Below, piece after piece: positions 34,433 through 44,018 of a DNA stretch of 64,000 nucleotides; within the stretch, counting starts at the first letter, position 1; each line of letters begins with the position of its first letter. The notes beneath the pieces were generated by a model. It saw only the letters and a list, made by a program, of their open reading frames with translations, made no database searches and was not told the origin of the DNA. Location of the stretch: positions 124,001-188,000 of the forward strand of contig NZ_JAKSYL010000287.1 of the NCBI RefSeq assembly GCF_022829515.1. The letters run 5' to 3'. Source of the DNA: Methylobacterium sp. J-048 (lineage in GTDB: Bacteria > Pseudomonadota > Alphaproteobacteria > Rhizobiales > Beijerinckiaceae). Position numbers and translations under genes: made by a program.

Positions 34433-35541
34433 TGTATATCTACGACCGCCCCGATTGGCCCCGCTTCCGCTGGGACAAGACCGCGCTCCTCGCCCCGCTG
34501 GCTGCGGTCCGCTACCGGCAGGGTCGGTTGCTGGGCCGAATGGAAGCCCTAGGCTATGATCTGCGCGAGGAAGCCGTCCTCGACACCCTCACCCAGGATG
34601 CCGTGAAGACCAGCGAGATTGAGGGCGAGAACCTCGCCCGTGATGAGGTCCGCTCGTCGCTGGCGCGGCGCCTCGGGATCGAGACGGCGGGCTTGGTTCC
34701 AAGCGGCCGCCGGGTCGACGGCATCGTCACGATGGTCCTGGATGCGACACAGCGTTTCGCCGAACCGCTGACCATCGAACGCCTGTTCGGTTGGCACGCC
34801 GCCTTGTTTCCAAATCCCGATGTCGGGCGGCAGCCGATCACGATCGGATCGTGGCGGACCGACGCGCTGGGACCGATGCGGGTCGTCTCGGGTCCGTGGG
34901 AGCGCGAGCGGGTACACTTCCAGGCTCCGCCCGCAGACCGCATCCCGGCTGAGATGGACCGCTTTCTGCGGTGGTTCGAGGATCCGGTCGATCCGACCGA
35001 TCCGGTCCTCAAGGCGGCCATCGCCCATATTTGGTTCGTGACCATTCATCCCTTCGACGACGGCAACGGCCGTATCGCCCGGGCGATCGCCGACATGGCC
35101 CTTGCGCGTGCCGAGGGGACGGGTCGGCGGTTCTACAGCATGTCCACACGCCTCCGGGTCGAGCGGAATGCCTATTACGAGACGCTCGAAGCGACGCAGA
35201 AGGGCGATCTCGAGATCACGGCCCGGCTGGCCTGGTTTCTCGGAATTCTTGACGCGGCAATCGCCACCGCCGAGACGACGCTCACGGCGGTCCTGCGCAA
35301 GGAGCGGTTCTGGCGCGCACTGGAAGCGCGGCCCGTGAACCCGCGCCAGCGCATGATGGTGAGCCGCCTCCTCGACGGATTCGAGGGCAAGCTCACGACA
35401 TCGAAATGGGCGCAGATCGCGAAGTGCTCGCACGATACCGCCCTTCGGGACATCGAAGATCTGACCGCGCGCGGGTTCCTGACGCGCGGTCCGGCGGGGG
35501 GACGCAGCACAAGCTACCTCCTGGTCGAGCCGCATTCCTGA
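34420..35541 (+). CDS. Fic-domain AMPylase with N-terminal inhibitory motif
   Basis: This 373-residue protein transfers AMP (or another nucleotide part) to target proteins. The catalytic loop HPFDDGNGR is at 210-218. TSEIEG at 64-69 fits the [S/T]-x-x-x-E-[G/N] autoinhibitory motif (E68), so it is a class II Fic protein. The N-terminus YIYDRPDWPRFRWD marks a DUF4172-type domain, and the C-terminal 100 residues form a winged helix (TTSKWAQIAKCSHDTALRDIEDLTARGFL) that may bind DNA. ATG 34420 lies inside a palindrome; GTG 34432 would match family termini better. It probably heads an operon with the exporter 13 bases downstream. Confidence 0.9.
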   Translation: MRRLVYIYDRPDWPRFRWDKTALLAPLAAVRYRQGRLLGRMEALGYDLREEAVLDTLTQDAVKTSEIEGENLARDEVRSSLARRLGIETAGLVPSGRRVDGIVTMVLDATQRFAEPLTIERLFGWHAALFPNPDVGRQPITIGSWRTDALGPMRVVSGPWERERVHFQAPPADRIPAEMDRFLRWFEDPVDPTDPVLKAAIAHIWFVTIHPFDDGNGRIARAIADMALARAEGTGRRFYSMSTRLRVERNAYYETLEATQKGDLEITARLAWFLGILDAAIATAETTLTAVLRKERFWRALEARPVNPRQRMMVSRLLDGFEGKLTTSKWAQIAKCSHDTALRDIEDLTARGFLTRGPAGGRSTSYLLVEPHS

Positions 35542-35554
35542 AAGGCCCGGGCAC

Positions 35555-36442
35555 GTGACGACCACCAGACATGGCCTCGGGACGACGCTCCTTCCTGTTG
35601 CGGCGCTCATCGCCGGCATGGTCGTGCTGCAATACGGCGCGACCATCGCCAAGAGCCTGTTCCCGATCGTCGGCGCAGCAGGGACATCGTCCCTGCGCGT
35701 CGGCTTCTCGGCGCTGATCCTGATCGCCGTCTGGCGTCCGTGGCGGCGCAGCCTGTCCAGGCGCGAGGCCGGCTGGATCGCGCTCTACGGGGTCACCCTC
35801 GGGCTGATGAATTTGCTCTTCTATCTGGCCATCGCGCGTCTTCCGCTGGGGCCGGCGGTGGCGATCGAGTTTGCCGGGCCGCTCGCCATCGCGTTGATCG
35901 CCTCGCGCCGGAGGGCGGATTTCCTCTGGATCGGCGTGGCGGTGGTGGGACTTGGATTGCTGCTGCCGGCCACATCGACCAGCGCGCTCGACCCGCTCGG
36001 CGTCTTCCTCGCCCTCGGGGCGGCCCTGGCCTGGGCGCTCTACATCCTGTTCGGTCAGCGCGCCGGCCGAATCGACGGTGGCCAAGCCGTGTCGCTGGGC
36101 ATGCTCATGGCCGCTCTGGTGGTAGCGCCGTTCGGCTTTGCGGAGGCCGGGCTGGGCCTGCTGGCGCCCGGGATCCTCGTCGCTGGACTGACCGTGGCGC
36201 TGCTGTCGAGCGCCCTGCCCTATTCCCTGGAGATGGTCGCCCTGCGACGGCTCGACCGTAAGAGTTTCGGCGTGCTGATGAGCCTGGAGCCGGCGGTTGC
36301 GGCTTGCGCGGGCTTCGCCTTGCTCGGCGAGCGGCTCGGCGCTGTCCAATGGCTCGCCATCGGGCTGGTGATCGCGGCATCCGCGGGCATCACCGCCACG
36401 AACCGTCGGTCGGCGCCTGGGGCGGCGATTCTGGAGAGCTGA
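35555..36442 (+). CDS. EamA-family transporter (RhtA-like exporter)
   Basis: This 295-residue membrane protein has ten hydrophobic helices in two EamA repeats (about 10-135 and 145-285). The second repeat contains LPYSLEMVALRRLDRKSFGVLMSLEPAVAACAGF, close to RhtA, which exports threonine and homoserine. The start is GTG 35555, 13 bases after fic, indicating co-transcription. It converges on the EIIA gene with a 6-base gap. Actual substrates are not known. Confidence 0.85.
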   Translation: MTTTRHGLGTTLLPVAALIAGMVVLQYGATIAKSLFPIVGAAGTSSLRVGFSALILIAVWRPWRRSLSRREAGWIALYGVTLGLMNLLFYLAIARLPLGPAVAIEFAGPLAIALIASRRRADFLWIGVAVVGLGLLLPATSTSALDPLGVFLALGAALAWALYILFGQRAGRIDGGQAVSLGMLMAALVVAPFGFAEAGLGLLAPGILVAGLTVALLSSALPYSLEMVALRRLDRKSFGVLMSLEPAVAACAGFALLGERLGAVQWLAIGLVIAASAGITATNRRSAPGAAILES

Positions 36443-36448
36443 AGAGCT

Positions 36449-36850
36449 TTATTTGCCGGCGAGGACGCGCGAGGCGACGTTGATATATTTGCGGCCCGCT
36501 TCCTGGGCATGGAGGACGGCGTCGCCGAGATTCTCCTCGTCGCGAACGCTAGCCAGCTTGATCAGCATCGGCAGGTTGATCCCCGCCACCACCTCGACCG
36601 AGCCGCCGTTCATACAGGAAAGCGCAAGGTTCGAGGGCGTACCGCCGAACATGTCGGTCAGCACCACCACACCGTCACCGGTGTTCACGCGACAGACCGC
36701 GGACATGATGTCCCGGCGTCGCAGTTCCATGTCGTCTTCCGGCCCGATCGTGATCGTCTCGATCTGATCCTGCGGGCCGACCACGTGCTCCAGAGCGGCC
36801 TTGAACTCGGTCGCCAGTAGCCCGTGAGTGACGAGCACCATGCCAATCAT
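36449..36850 (-). CDS. PTS mannose-family EIIA component
   Basis: This 133-residue protein begins MIGMVLVTHGLLATEF with the phosphorylatable histidine H9, followed by TDMFGGTPSNLAL and INLPMLIKLASVRD, the hallmarks of the EIIA-Man fold. In alphaproteobacteria this protein belongs to a regulatory PTS rather than sugar uptake, together with HPr and HPrK. ATG 36850 is chosen over a TTG at 36865. It lies 174 bases downstream of hprK on the same strand. The ptsH gene that usually follows is absent here. Confidence 0.9.
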   Translation of the reverse strand: MIGMVLVTHGLLATEFKAALEHVVGPQDQIETITIGPEDDMELRRRDIMSAVCRVNTGDGVVVLTDMFGGTPSNLALSCMNGGSVEVVAGINLPMLIKLASVRDEENLGDAVLHAQEAGRKYINVASRVLAGK

Positions 36851-36887
36851 CGACACGTATTCCAACGTCCTCTGTCAGCCGCCATGT

Positions 36888-36900
36888 TGTGCAATGCACA
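36888..36900. repeat. Short palindrome upstream of EIIA
   Basis: TGTGCA-A-TGCACA forms perfect 6-base arms around one base, about 40 bases before the EIIA start. It might be a regulator site, but its short length makes chance likely. Confidence 0.25.
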
Positions 36901-37024
36901 GGTCCCAACAAGGCGATCGCGACGTTTTTGCTCGGACATTCCGGCGATCATGCCACGGTGACGCCTTGAGCGCCATGGGCTCTCACCACCGTGACGCGAA
37001 TCAATGCCCTGTGCGGCTGCGAAG

Positions 37025-37465
37025 TCACGGCTGCCACTTTCGCAGTGCCGCACGGATCAGCAACGTCGCCAGTCCGGCGCGCCGGACGCTCCGGTCGAGA
37101 ACCAGGCGAGGCAGGTGCAGATCGAGGATCTCGGCCTCGTCCGGAGGCTCGGGCAGCCGGGGCAAATCCATTAAGAGATCGACTGCGAGGCGCAGATCGA
37201 CCTCGGGACGCAGCGCCAGGCCGAGTGCGGCCACCGACAGGATACCCTGGCCCCGAACTTCGACCATCCCGGCCAACGCATCGTGGGGCCGGGCGACGAT
37301 CGAGCCGCTGCGCCGGTCGCAGATGACGCGATCATCGGCGATGAAAGTCCCATCCGCCTCGGCGGCGAGCAGAATCGCCAGGGTCGACTTACCCGCACCG
37401 GCCGGGCCGCGAATCAGGATGCCGGCCTCGCCGAGGGCGACGCAGGCGGCGTGAACGGTCGCCAT
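37025..37465 (-). CDS. hprK: HPr kinase/phosphorylase, short alphaproteobacterial form
   Basis: This 146-residue protein corresponds to the C-terminal kinase domain only, as usual in alphaproteobacteria. It has Walker A GPAGAGKST at 20-28 and DDRVICDRRSG after it, and phosphorylates HPr on serine. Its ATG overlaps the chvG stop by one base (TGATG), so translation is coupled to the sensor kinase. This order (chvI-chvG-hprK-EIIA) is a well-known rhizobial arrangement linking envelope/acid sensing with the nitrogen PTS. Confidence 0.92.
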   Translation of the reverse strand: MATVHAACVALGEAGILIRGPAGAGKSTLAILLAAEADGTFIADDRVICDRRSGSIVARPHDALAGMVEVRGQGILSVAALGLALRPEVDLRLAVDLLMDLPRLPEPPDEAEILDLHLPRLVLDRSVRRAGLATLLIRAALRKWQP

Positions 37466-39267
37466 CAGCCGTGGAGCTGGCGCGGCGCGGCGGGCAGGCG
37501 GACGGTGAAGCGAGCGCCGCGTACTGTGGGTTCGCCGTCCTCGTCGGGCGCGCCCGGACGGTTCTCGGCCCGGATCATGCCGCGATGGGCCTGGACGATC
37601 TGCCGGGAGATCGACAGGCCGAGCCCCGAATTCTGCCCAAAGCCCTGTTCGGGCCGGTCGGTGTAGAAGCGCTCGAAGATCCTCTCCAGGGCATGCTCGG
37701 GGATGCCCGGCCCCTCGTCCTCACAGACCAGCTCGACCTCGCCCCGGACCCGGCGCAGGGCGACCCGCACCTTGGCCTCGGTGGGCGAGAACGAGCGGGC
37801 ATTGTCGAGGAGGTTGTTGACCACCTGGCCCAGCCGGCTGTCATGGCCGATGACCGTGAACGGCGCATCCTGGTCCGGGATCGGCTCGACATCCAACTGG
37901 ATCAGGCAATCCTTGGGGCGCCGACGCTCGTTCGCCACCGAGACGACCGTGGTCAGGAGCTTCTTGAGATCGACCCGGCGCGCCTCCGCCCGGGCCAGCT
38001 CGGCGTCGAGTCGCGAGGCGTCGGCGATGTCGCTGATCAGCCGGTCGAGGCGCTTCACGTCGTGCTGGATGATCGCCATCAGCCGGCCGCGCGAATCGTC
38101 GGATTTCGCCAGCGGCAGCGTTTCGACCGCGCTGCGCAGCGAAGTCAGCGGGTTCTTCAGCTCGTGGCTGACATCGGCCGCAAAGCTCTCGATGGCGTCG
38201 ATGCGCCGGTAGAGCGCCTGCGTCATGTCCCGCAGTGCCCCGGACAGGTGGCCGATCTCGTCGGTGCGCTGGGTGAAATCCGGGATCTCTTCGCGGGTCT
38301 TGATCCCCATCCGGACCTTTTCGGCGGCCTCCGCGAGGCGCCGGACCGGGCCCGCGATGGCACCGGCCAGCAGCGCCGAGAGCACGACCATCACGGCCGA
38401 GGCGACCAAGAACACCTGGAGCAGGCCGAAGCGCTCCGAGGCGATCACCCGGTCGATCGCGTCGCCCTGCGTCGAGATCAGCAGCGCGCCGCGCACGGAG
38501 CCGGCGCGATGGATCGGTACCGCCACCGAGACGGTGGTCTCGCCCAGCGCGTTGCGGCGAACCAGGCTGCCGCGATTGCCGTTGAGCGCCGCCTGGACCT
38601 CGCGCAGCGAATGTCCGTTCACCGGCCCGGTCTCCTCGGGCTGCGCGGATCGGCTGCCGAACCAGGCGCTCAACTTCGCCTGGACCGCCTGGAAGGCGGA
38701 TTCGAGCATCCCGGCCTTGTGCGGCTTGGGCGTGATCGCGTCGCCGCGGCCGGCATCGCCACGCTTGAACAGGGTTCTGGTGTCGAACAGCAGGCCGCCT
38801 TCCTGGTCGTACACCCGGGCGCGGTTGCCGGTGGGCGTGACCAGACGCGACAGCAGCGGCGCCACCTTCTCGGGGTTGAGCGAGAAGGCCAGCGGCTGCG
38901 ATTCCTCCTCGGCGGCCTCACCGGCCTGCTGCTGAAGCAGCTTGTCGGGATCGATCTGGATCGTATCGGTATCGACCGAGGCGGAGGCCGCGATGGCGCC
39001 CGCGATGATCTCGCCCTGGATCGCCAGGCTCTGGATCCGGGCCTGGATCAGGCCCTGCCGGAACTGGTTGAGATAGAGGAAGCCGACGAGCAGCGCGATC
39101 AGCCCGACGAGGTTGAGCACGACGATCCGGCGCGTCAGGCTGGACGACGCGCGCTGCCCGATCGCGTCCCACAGGGCGCGCGGCCAGGTCAGCGGTCGGG
39201 AGAGGAGTTGGGTGAACGAGGCGCGCGGCTGCGCGTCCTCGGCCTCAGCGGGGTTACGGCTGGTCAC
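37465..39267 (-). CDS. chvG: Sensor histidine kinase ChvG (ExoS)
   Basis: This 600-residue membrane kinase has a cytoplasmic basic leader, helix 1 at about 47-67, a large periplasmic sensor domain, helix 2 near 283-305, HAMP, and the phosphoacceptor H368 in FAADVSHELKNPLTSL. ATP-binding N, G1 and G2 boxes appear as VVNNLLDNA, EDEGPGIP and NSGLGLSISRQIV. It senses acid or envelope conditions and phosphorylates ChvI. The gene lies 16 bases after chvI and overlaps hprK. Confidence 0.94.
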   Translation of the reverse strand: MTSRNPAEAEDAQPRASFTQLLSRPLTWPRALWDAIGQRASSSLTRRIVVLNLVGLIALLVGFLYLNQFRQGLIQARIQSLAIQGEIIAGAIAASASVDTDTIQIDPDKLLQQQAGEAAEEESQPLAFSLNPEKVAPLLSRLVTPTGNRARVYDQEGGLLFDTRTLFKRGDAGRGDAITPKPHKAGMLESAFQAVQAKLSAWFGSRSAQPEETGPVNGHSLREVQAALNGNRGSLVRRNALGETTVSVAVPIHRAGSVRGALLISTQGDAIDRVIASERFGLLQVFLVASAVMVVLSALLAGAIAGPVRRLAEAAEKVRMGIKTREEIPDFTQRTDEIGHLSGALRDMTQALYRRIDAIESFAADVSHELKNPLTSLRSAVETLPLAKSDDSRGRLMAIIQHDVKRLDRLISDIADASRLDAELARAEARRVDLKKLLTTVVSVANERRRPKDCLIQLDVEPIPDQDAPFTVIGHDSRLGQVVNNLLDNARSFSPTEAKVRVALRRVRGEVELVCEDEGPGIPEHALERIFERFYTDRPEQGFGQNSGLGLSISRQIVQAHRGMIRAENRPGAPDEDGEPTVRGARFTVRLPAAPRQLHG

Positions 39268-39283
39268 GGAGCGGATCCTTGGA

Positions 39284-39994
39284 TCACGCCTCCTTGAACC
39301 GGTAGCCGACGCCGTAGAGCGTCTCGATCATATCGAAGTTCTGGTCGGTCACTTTGAACTTCTTGCGCAGGCGCTTGATGTGGCTGTCGATGGTGCGGTC
39401 GTCGACATAGACCTGGTCGTCGTAGGCCGCATCCATGAGGGCGTTCCGGCTCTTCACGACGCCGGGGCGATGGGCCAGCGCCTGGAGGATCAGGAATTCC
39501 GTGACGGTGAGCGTCACCGGCTCGCCCTTCCAGGTACAGGTGTGGCGCTCCGGATCCATCATCAGCGAGCCGCGCTCCAGCGAGCGGGCCGCCACCTCGG
39601 CCTCGCCCCGCGGGGTGGCGCCGGCCGGCTCCTTTGCGAAGCGGCGCAGCACGGCCTTGACGCGCTCGACCAGCAGGCGCTGCGAGAACGGCTTATGGAT
39701 GAAATCGTCCGCGCCCATCTTGAGACCGAACAATTCGTCGATCTCCTCGTCCTTGGAGGTCAGAAAGATCACCGGAAGGTCGGATTTCTGCCGCAGGCGT
39801 CGGAGAAGCTCCATCCCGTCCATGCGCGGCATCTTGATGTCGAAGATCGCGAGGTCCGGCGGGGAGTGCCGCAGACCGTCGAGGGCGGAGGCGCCGTCGG
39901 TGTAGGTCTGGATGCGGTAGCCTTCGGTCTCAAGCGCGATCGACACGGAGGTCAGAATATTCCGGTCGTCGTCGACGAGGGCGATGGTTGGCAT
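39284..39994 (-). CDS. chvI: Response regulator ChvI
   Basis: This 236-residue OmpR-family regulator has a receiver domain with D8-D10 acidic pocket residues and phosphorylatable D52 (FDIKMP), T/S at TSKDEE and K in IHKPFS, plus a C-terminal winged helix with HIKRLRKKFK and ETLYGVGYRFKEA. It is the partner of ChvG and heads the chvI-chvG-hprK unit. The start ATG yields the standard MPTIALVDDD terminus. Confidence 0.95.
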   Translation of the reverse strand: MPTIALVDDDRNILTSVSIALETEGYRIQTYTDGASALDGLRHSPPDLAIFDIKMPRMDGMELLRRLRQKSDLPVIFLTSKDEEIDELFGLKMGADDFIHKPFSQRLLVERVKAVLRRFAKEPAGATPRGEAEVAARSLERGSLMMDPERHTCTWKGEPVTLTVTEFLILQALAHRPGVVKSRNALMDAAYDDQVYVDDRTIDSHIKRLRKKFKVTDQNFDMIETLYGVGYRFKEA

Positions 39995-40085
39995 GCGCGG
40001 TCCCTGAATGAACGGGTTCGAGCGCGGTCCCGGCTATTCGCGCGGGCCGCGCTTCGTCCCGGCCCCCCAAGGGGCAAGCGGACGT

Positions 40086-40120
40086 GCGAACCGGGCCGGT
40101 TTGGGCGCCGCCCGGTTCGC
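40086..40120. promoter_or_regulatory. Perfect 10-base inverted repeat between chvI and hugZ-like genes
   Basis: GCGAACCGGG (40086-40095) and CCCGGTTCGC (40111-40120) are exact complements around a 15-base loop, in the 290-base region between divergent starts. It could be an operator or an RNA hairpin in the chvI leader. No terminator-type T-run follows on either side. Confidence 0.4.
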
Positions 40121-40284
40121 GCAACGGGACAGGTGCTTTAGTACGGCCGTTCGGAAAAAGCGAGCGGCGGTCATAGCTTGGCCGTAAAGGCCGATCTGAC
40201 GCGGCCTGCGACGCTCGTGCGCCGGCCGCCCCACCGCTACCATGATGCGGGAATGTGGCGGCGGTTCGAAACGGGAGGGATCCG

Positions 40285-41076
40285 ATGGCAGAGGCGAGCA
40301 CAGGGGCATCGGAACAGCGTGAGCCGGCCCGCCCGCTTCCCGCCGCGGACGCCCCCTTCGACGCCATCGGGCTGTCGCGGATGCTGCTGCGGAGCATCCG
40401 CTCCGGGGCATTGGCGACCCTCGACCAGGACGGGACGCCGTTCGCGTCGCTCGTGACCATCGCCACCGACCAGGACGGCACGCCGCTGATGCTGCTGTCG
40501 CGGCTCTCGGCGCATACCCGCAACCTGCTGGCCGATCCGCGCTGCTCGCTGCTGTTCTCGCAGGGCGGCAAGGGCGATCCGCTCGCGCATCCCAGGCTCA
40601 CCGTGGTCGGGAGCGCCGTCCAGACCGCCGAGCCGCAGGCGCGGGAGCGGTTCCTGGCGCGGCATCCGAAGGCCAAGCTCTACGCCGACTTCCCGGATTT
40701 CGGGTTCTTCGCGTTGGACGCGAAGGCTGGCCACCTCAATGGCGGTTTCGCCAAGGCCGCGACGCTGACCCGCGAAGAGTTGCTCCTAGACCTCACCGGC
40801 GCGGAGGCCATCGCGACGGGCGAGCGCGGCGCGGTCGAGCACATGAATGCCGACCATGCCGACGCGCTGGCTGTCTATGCCGCGGCCTCTGGCGCGGAGG
40901 CCGGGCTACCCTGGCGGCTGACCGGGCTCGACCCGGAAGGCCTAGACCTGATGGCTGGCGAGCGGACCGCGCGGGTGGTTTATCCGGAGCGGATCAGGGA
41001 TATGGGCGGCCTGCGCAAGAGCCTCGTCGCGATGGCCGCGCAGGCCCGCGGCGGTGTCGGTACGGGGCAAACGTAA
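40285..41076 (+). CDS. HugZ-like heme-utilisation / pyridoxamine-phosphate-oxidase-fold protein
   Basis: This 263-residue protein has an N-terminal split-barrel domain (GALATLDQDGTPFASLVTIATD, RLSAHTRNLLADPRCSLLFSQ, HPRLTVVGSA) and a C-terminal DUF2470 domain with EHMNADHADALAVYA. This combination matches HugZ-type proteins, some of which bind or degrade heme. ATG 40285 has a strong GGGAGGGA ribosome site. No heme-uptake genes are nearby, so a heme role is by family only. Confidence 0.85.
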   Translation: MAEASTGASEQREPARPLPAADAPFDAIGLSRMLLRSIRSGALATLDQDGTPFASLVTIATDQDGTPLMLLSRLSAHTRNLLADPRCSLLFSQGGKGDPLAHPRLTVVGSAVQTAEPQARERFLARHPKAKLYADFPDFGFFALDAKAGHLNGGFAKAATLTREELLLDLTGAEAIATGERGAVEHMNADHADALAVYAAASGAEAGLPWRLTGLDPEGLDLMAGERTARVVYPERIRDMGGLRKSLVAMAAQARGGVGTGQT

Positions 41077-41133
41077 CGCGGCGGATCGCGCCCAGGCATG
41101 GCGAAGCACGGCCCGGTGCACCATATCCGCGCG

Positions 41134-41334
41134 ATGAGCGACACACAGACAGACACCTATCCGTTCAGCCTCGATGTGCAGCCGGTCGGCGAGAGCGGCG
41201 CGATGTTCCAGTGGAGCATCCGCAAGCACGGCAAGCTGCACCAGCGCTCGGACCGGAAGCACCCGACCGAGTCGAAGGCCCGCACCCACGGCGAGGCCGA
41301 GATCGAGCGCCTGATCCGCGACCGCGGTCGCTAA
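41134..41334 (+). CDS. Small conserved-type hypothetical protein
   Basis: The 66-residue product from ATG 41134 (MSDTQTDTYPFSLDVQPVGE) is highly charged, with FQWSIRKHGKLHQRSDRKHP and a helical end EAEIERLIRDRGR. It has no signal or membrane segment. I do not recognise the family. The in-frame upstream ATG at 41098 is less likely. Its composition is protein-like, and it is not overlapped by a better candidate. Confidence 0.6.
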   Translation: MSDTQTDTYPFSLDVQPVGESGAMFQWSIRKHGKLHQRSDRKHPTESKARTHGEAEIERLIRDRGR

Positions 41335-41554
41335 TCGCTTCTGACAGCCGCTGGAACCGGCGGGACGCTGCCGATGGGCGGGGACCGGATCGTTCCGGCT
41401 CCCGTCTCGTCGTTTGCGGCGGCCAGACCAGATGGCGCCCGCCGGCGCGCTTGGCGCGTTCCCGCGGCGCTGCTATCTCGCGCGTGAGCCGACCGACCCG
41501 AACACGCCCAGACGTCAGACGGTGCGCGCCGTCGCGCGCCCGAACGGAATGCCG

Positions 41555-43357
<1,803 letters not shown>

Positions 43358-43360
43358 TCA

Positions 43361-43462
43361 GCGCCGTCATTGCGAGCGAAGCGAAGCAACCTAGGGCAGC
43401 GGGCCGCCCGCCATCGTCGCGCAGCTGGGTTGCTTCGCTCCGCTCGCAATGACGCACGGCGC
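43361..43462. repeat. Large inverted repeat between convergent lepA and cytochrome c genes
   Basis: Arms of 26 bases at 43366-43391 and 43428-43453 pair with one mismatch (each contains TCATTGCGAGCG and CGAAGCAACC or its complement), with outer arms GCGCCG (43361-43366) and CGGCGC (43457-43462). The structure fills the whole gap between the two stops, so it could terminate transcription from both sides. The arm sequence resembles a dispersed palindromic repeat I recall from Hyphomicrobiales genomes; this was not searched. Confidence 0.75.
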
Positions 43463-43779
43463 TACCCCGGCGGCAGCACGTCGATCTGGATGCCCGCATA
43501 ATACGCCGCCAGATTCGCGATATCGGCGTCCGACAGCTCCTTGGCGACCACGTTCATGATCTCGTTCTGCCGCCTGCCGTCGCGGTACTCGGTCAGCGCC
43601 TTCACCAGGTAGGGCTCGACCTGGCCGGCGAGGTTCGGCGCCTCCGGCAGCTTCGAGAGCCCGTCCATCCCGTGGCAGGTCTGGCAGGCGCTGGCCTTCT
43701 TGCGCCCGAGGGCGGCGTCGCCGGCCTGGGCCGAGAGCGAGACGAGGGTTGCGGCGAGAAGGAGAAACGGACGGATCAT
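43462..43779 (-). CDS. Periplasmic class I cytochrome c
   Basis: This 105-residue protein has a signal peptide (MIRPFLLLAATLVSLSAQA) and one heme site CQTCH near residues 33-37. A methionine in QNEIMNVVAKELSDADIANLAAYYAG is the likely axial ligand, the typical C-terminal helix of class I cytochromes c. ATG 43779 fits the signal peptide; the upstream frame to 43917 reads through repeat DNA. It lies downstream of a PQQ-type sugar dehydrogenase and may accept its electrons. Confidence 0.87.
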   Translation of the reverse strand: MIRPFLLLAATLVSLSAQAGDAALGRKKASACQTCHGMDGLSKLPEAPNLAGQVEPYLVKALTEYRDGRRQNEIMNVVAKELSDADIANLAAYYAGIQIDVLPPG

Positions 43780-43832
43780 CGATTGGGCTCGGCAGACGGT
43801 TTCACGAACGGTCAACGCAAGAAGAGCAGGTC

Positions 43833-43926
43833 CCCTCTCCCGTGCGGGAGAGGGACAGGGTGAGGGATGCGACCTCTCCGGAAGACCCTGGTCCCTCACC
43901 CCAACCCTCTCCCGCACGGGAGAGGG
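43833..43926. repeat. Paired palindromic repeat between cytochrome c and sugar dehydrogenase genes
   Basis: Two perfect 22-base palindromes of the form CCCTCTCCCG-NN-CGGGAGAGGG lie at 43833-43854 and 43905-43926. Between them GGGTGAGGG (43858-43866) pairs with CCCTCACCC (43893-43901), so the whole unit can fold as a large cruciform. It has the look of a dispersed repetitive element and separates two genes that might otherwise be an operon. Confidence 0.75.
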
Positions 43927-44018
43927 GGCGCGCCGCGGCCTTCACAAGCGACCGTATCCCGCATGAGGAAAAGGGTTCGTGGCGCCTCTCACGAGCAGAG
44001 GCGCCAAGTCCCAAAAAC

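Noticed and set aside
43833..43926. CRISPR-like repeat pair
   Set aside because: Only two palindromic units with a folding intervening sequence are present, with no regular spacer series or cas genes.
43780..44018. N-terminal extension of cytochrome c through the double palindrome
   Set aside because: The extension is encoded by repeat DNA and precedes a good signal peptide beginning at ATG 43779.
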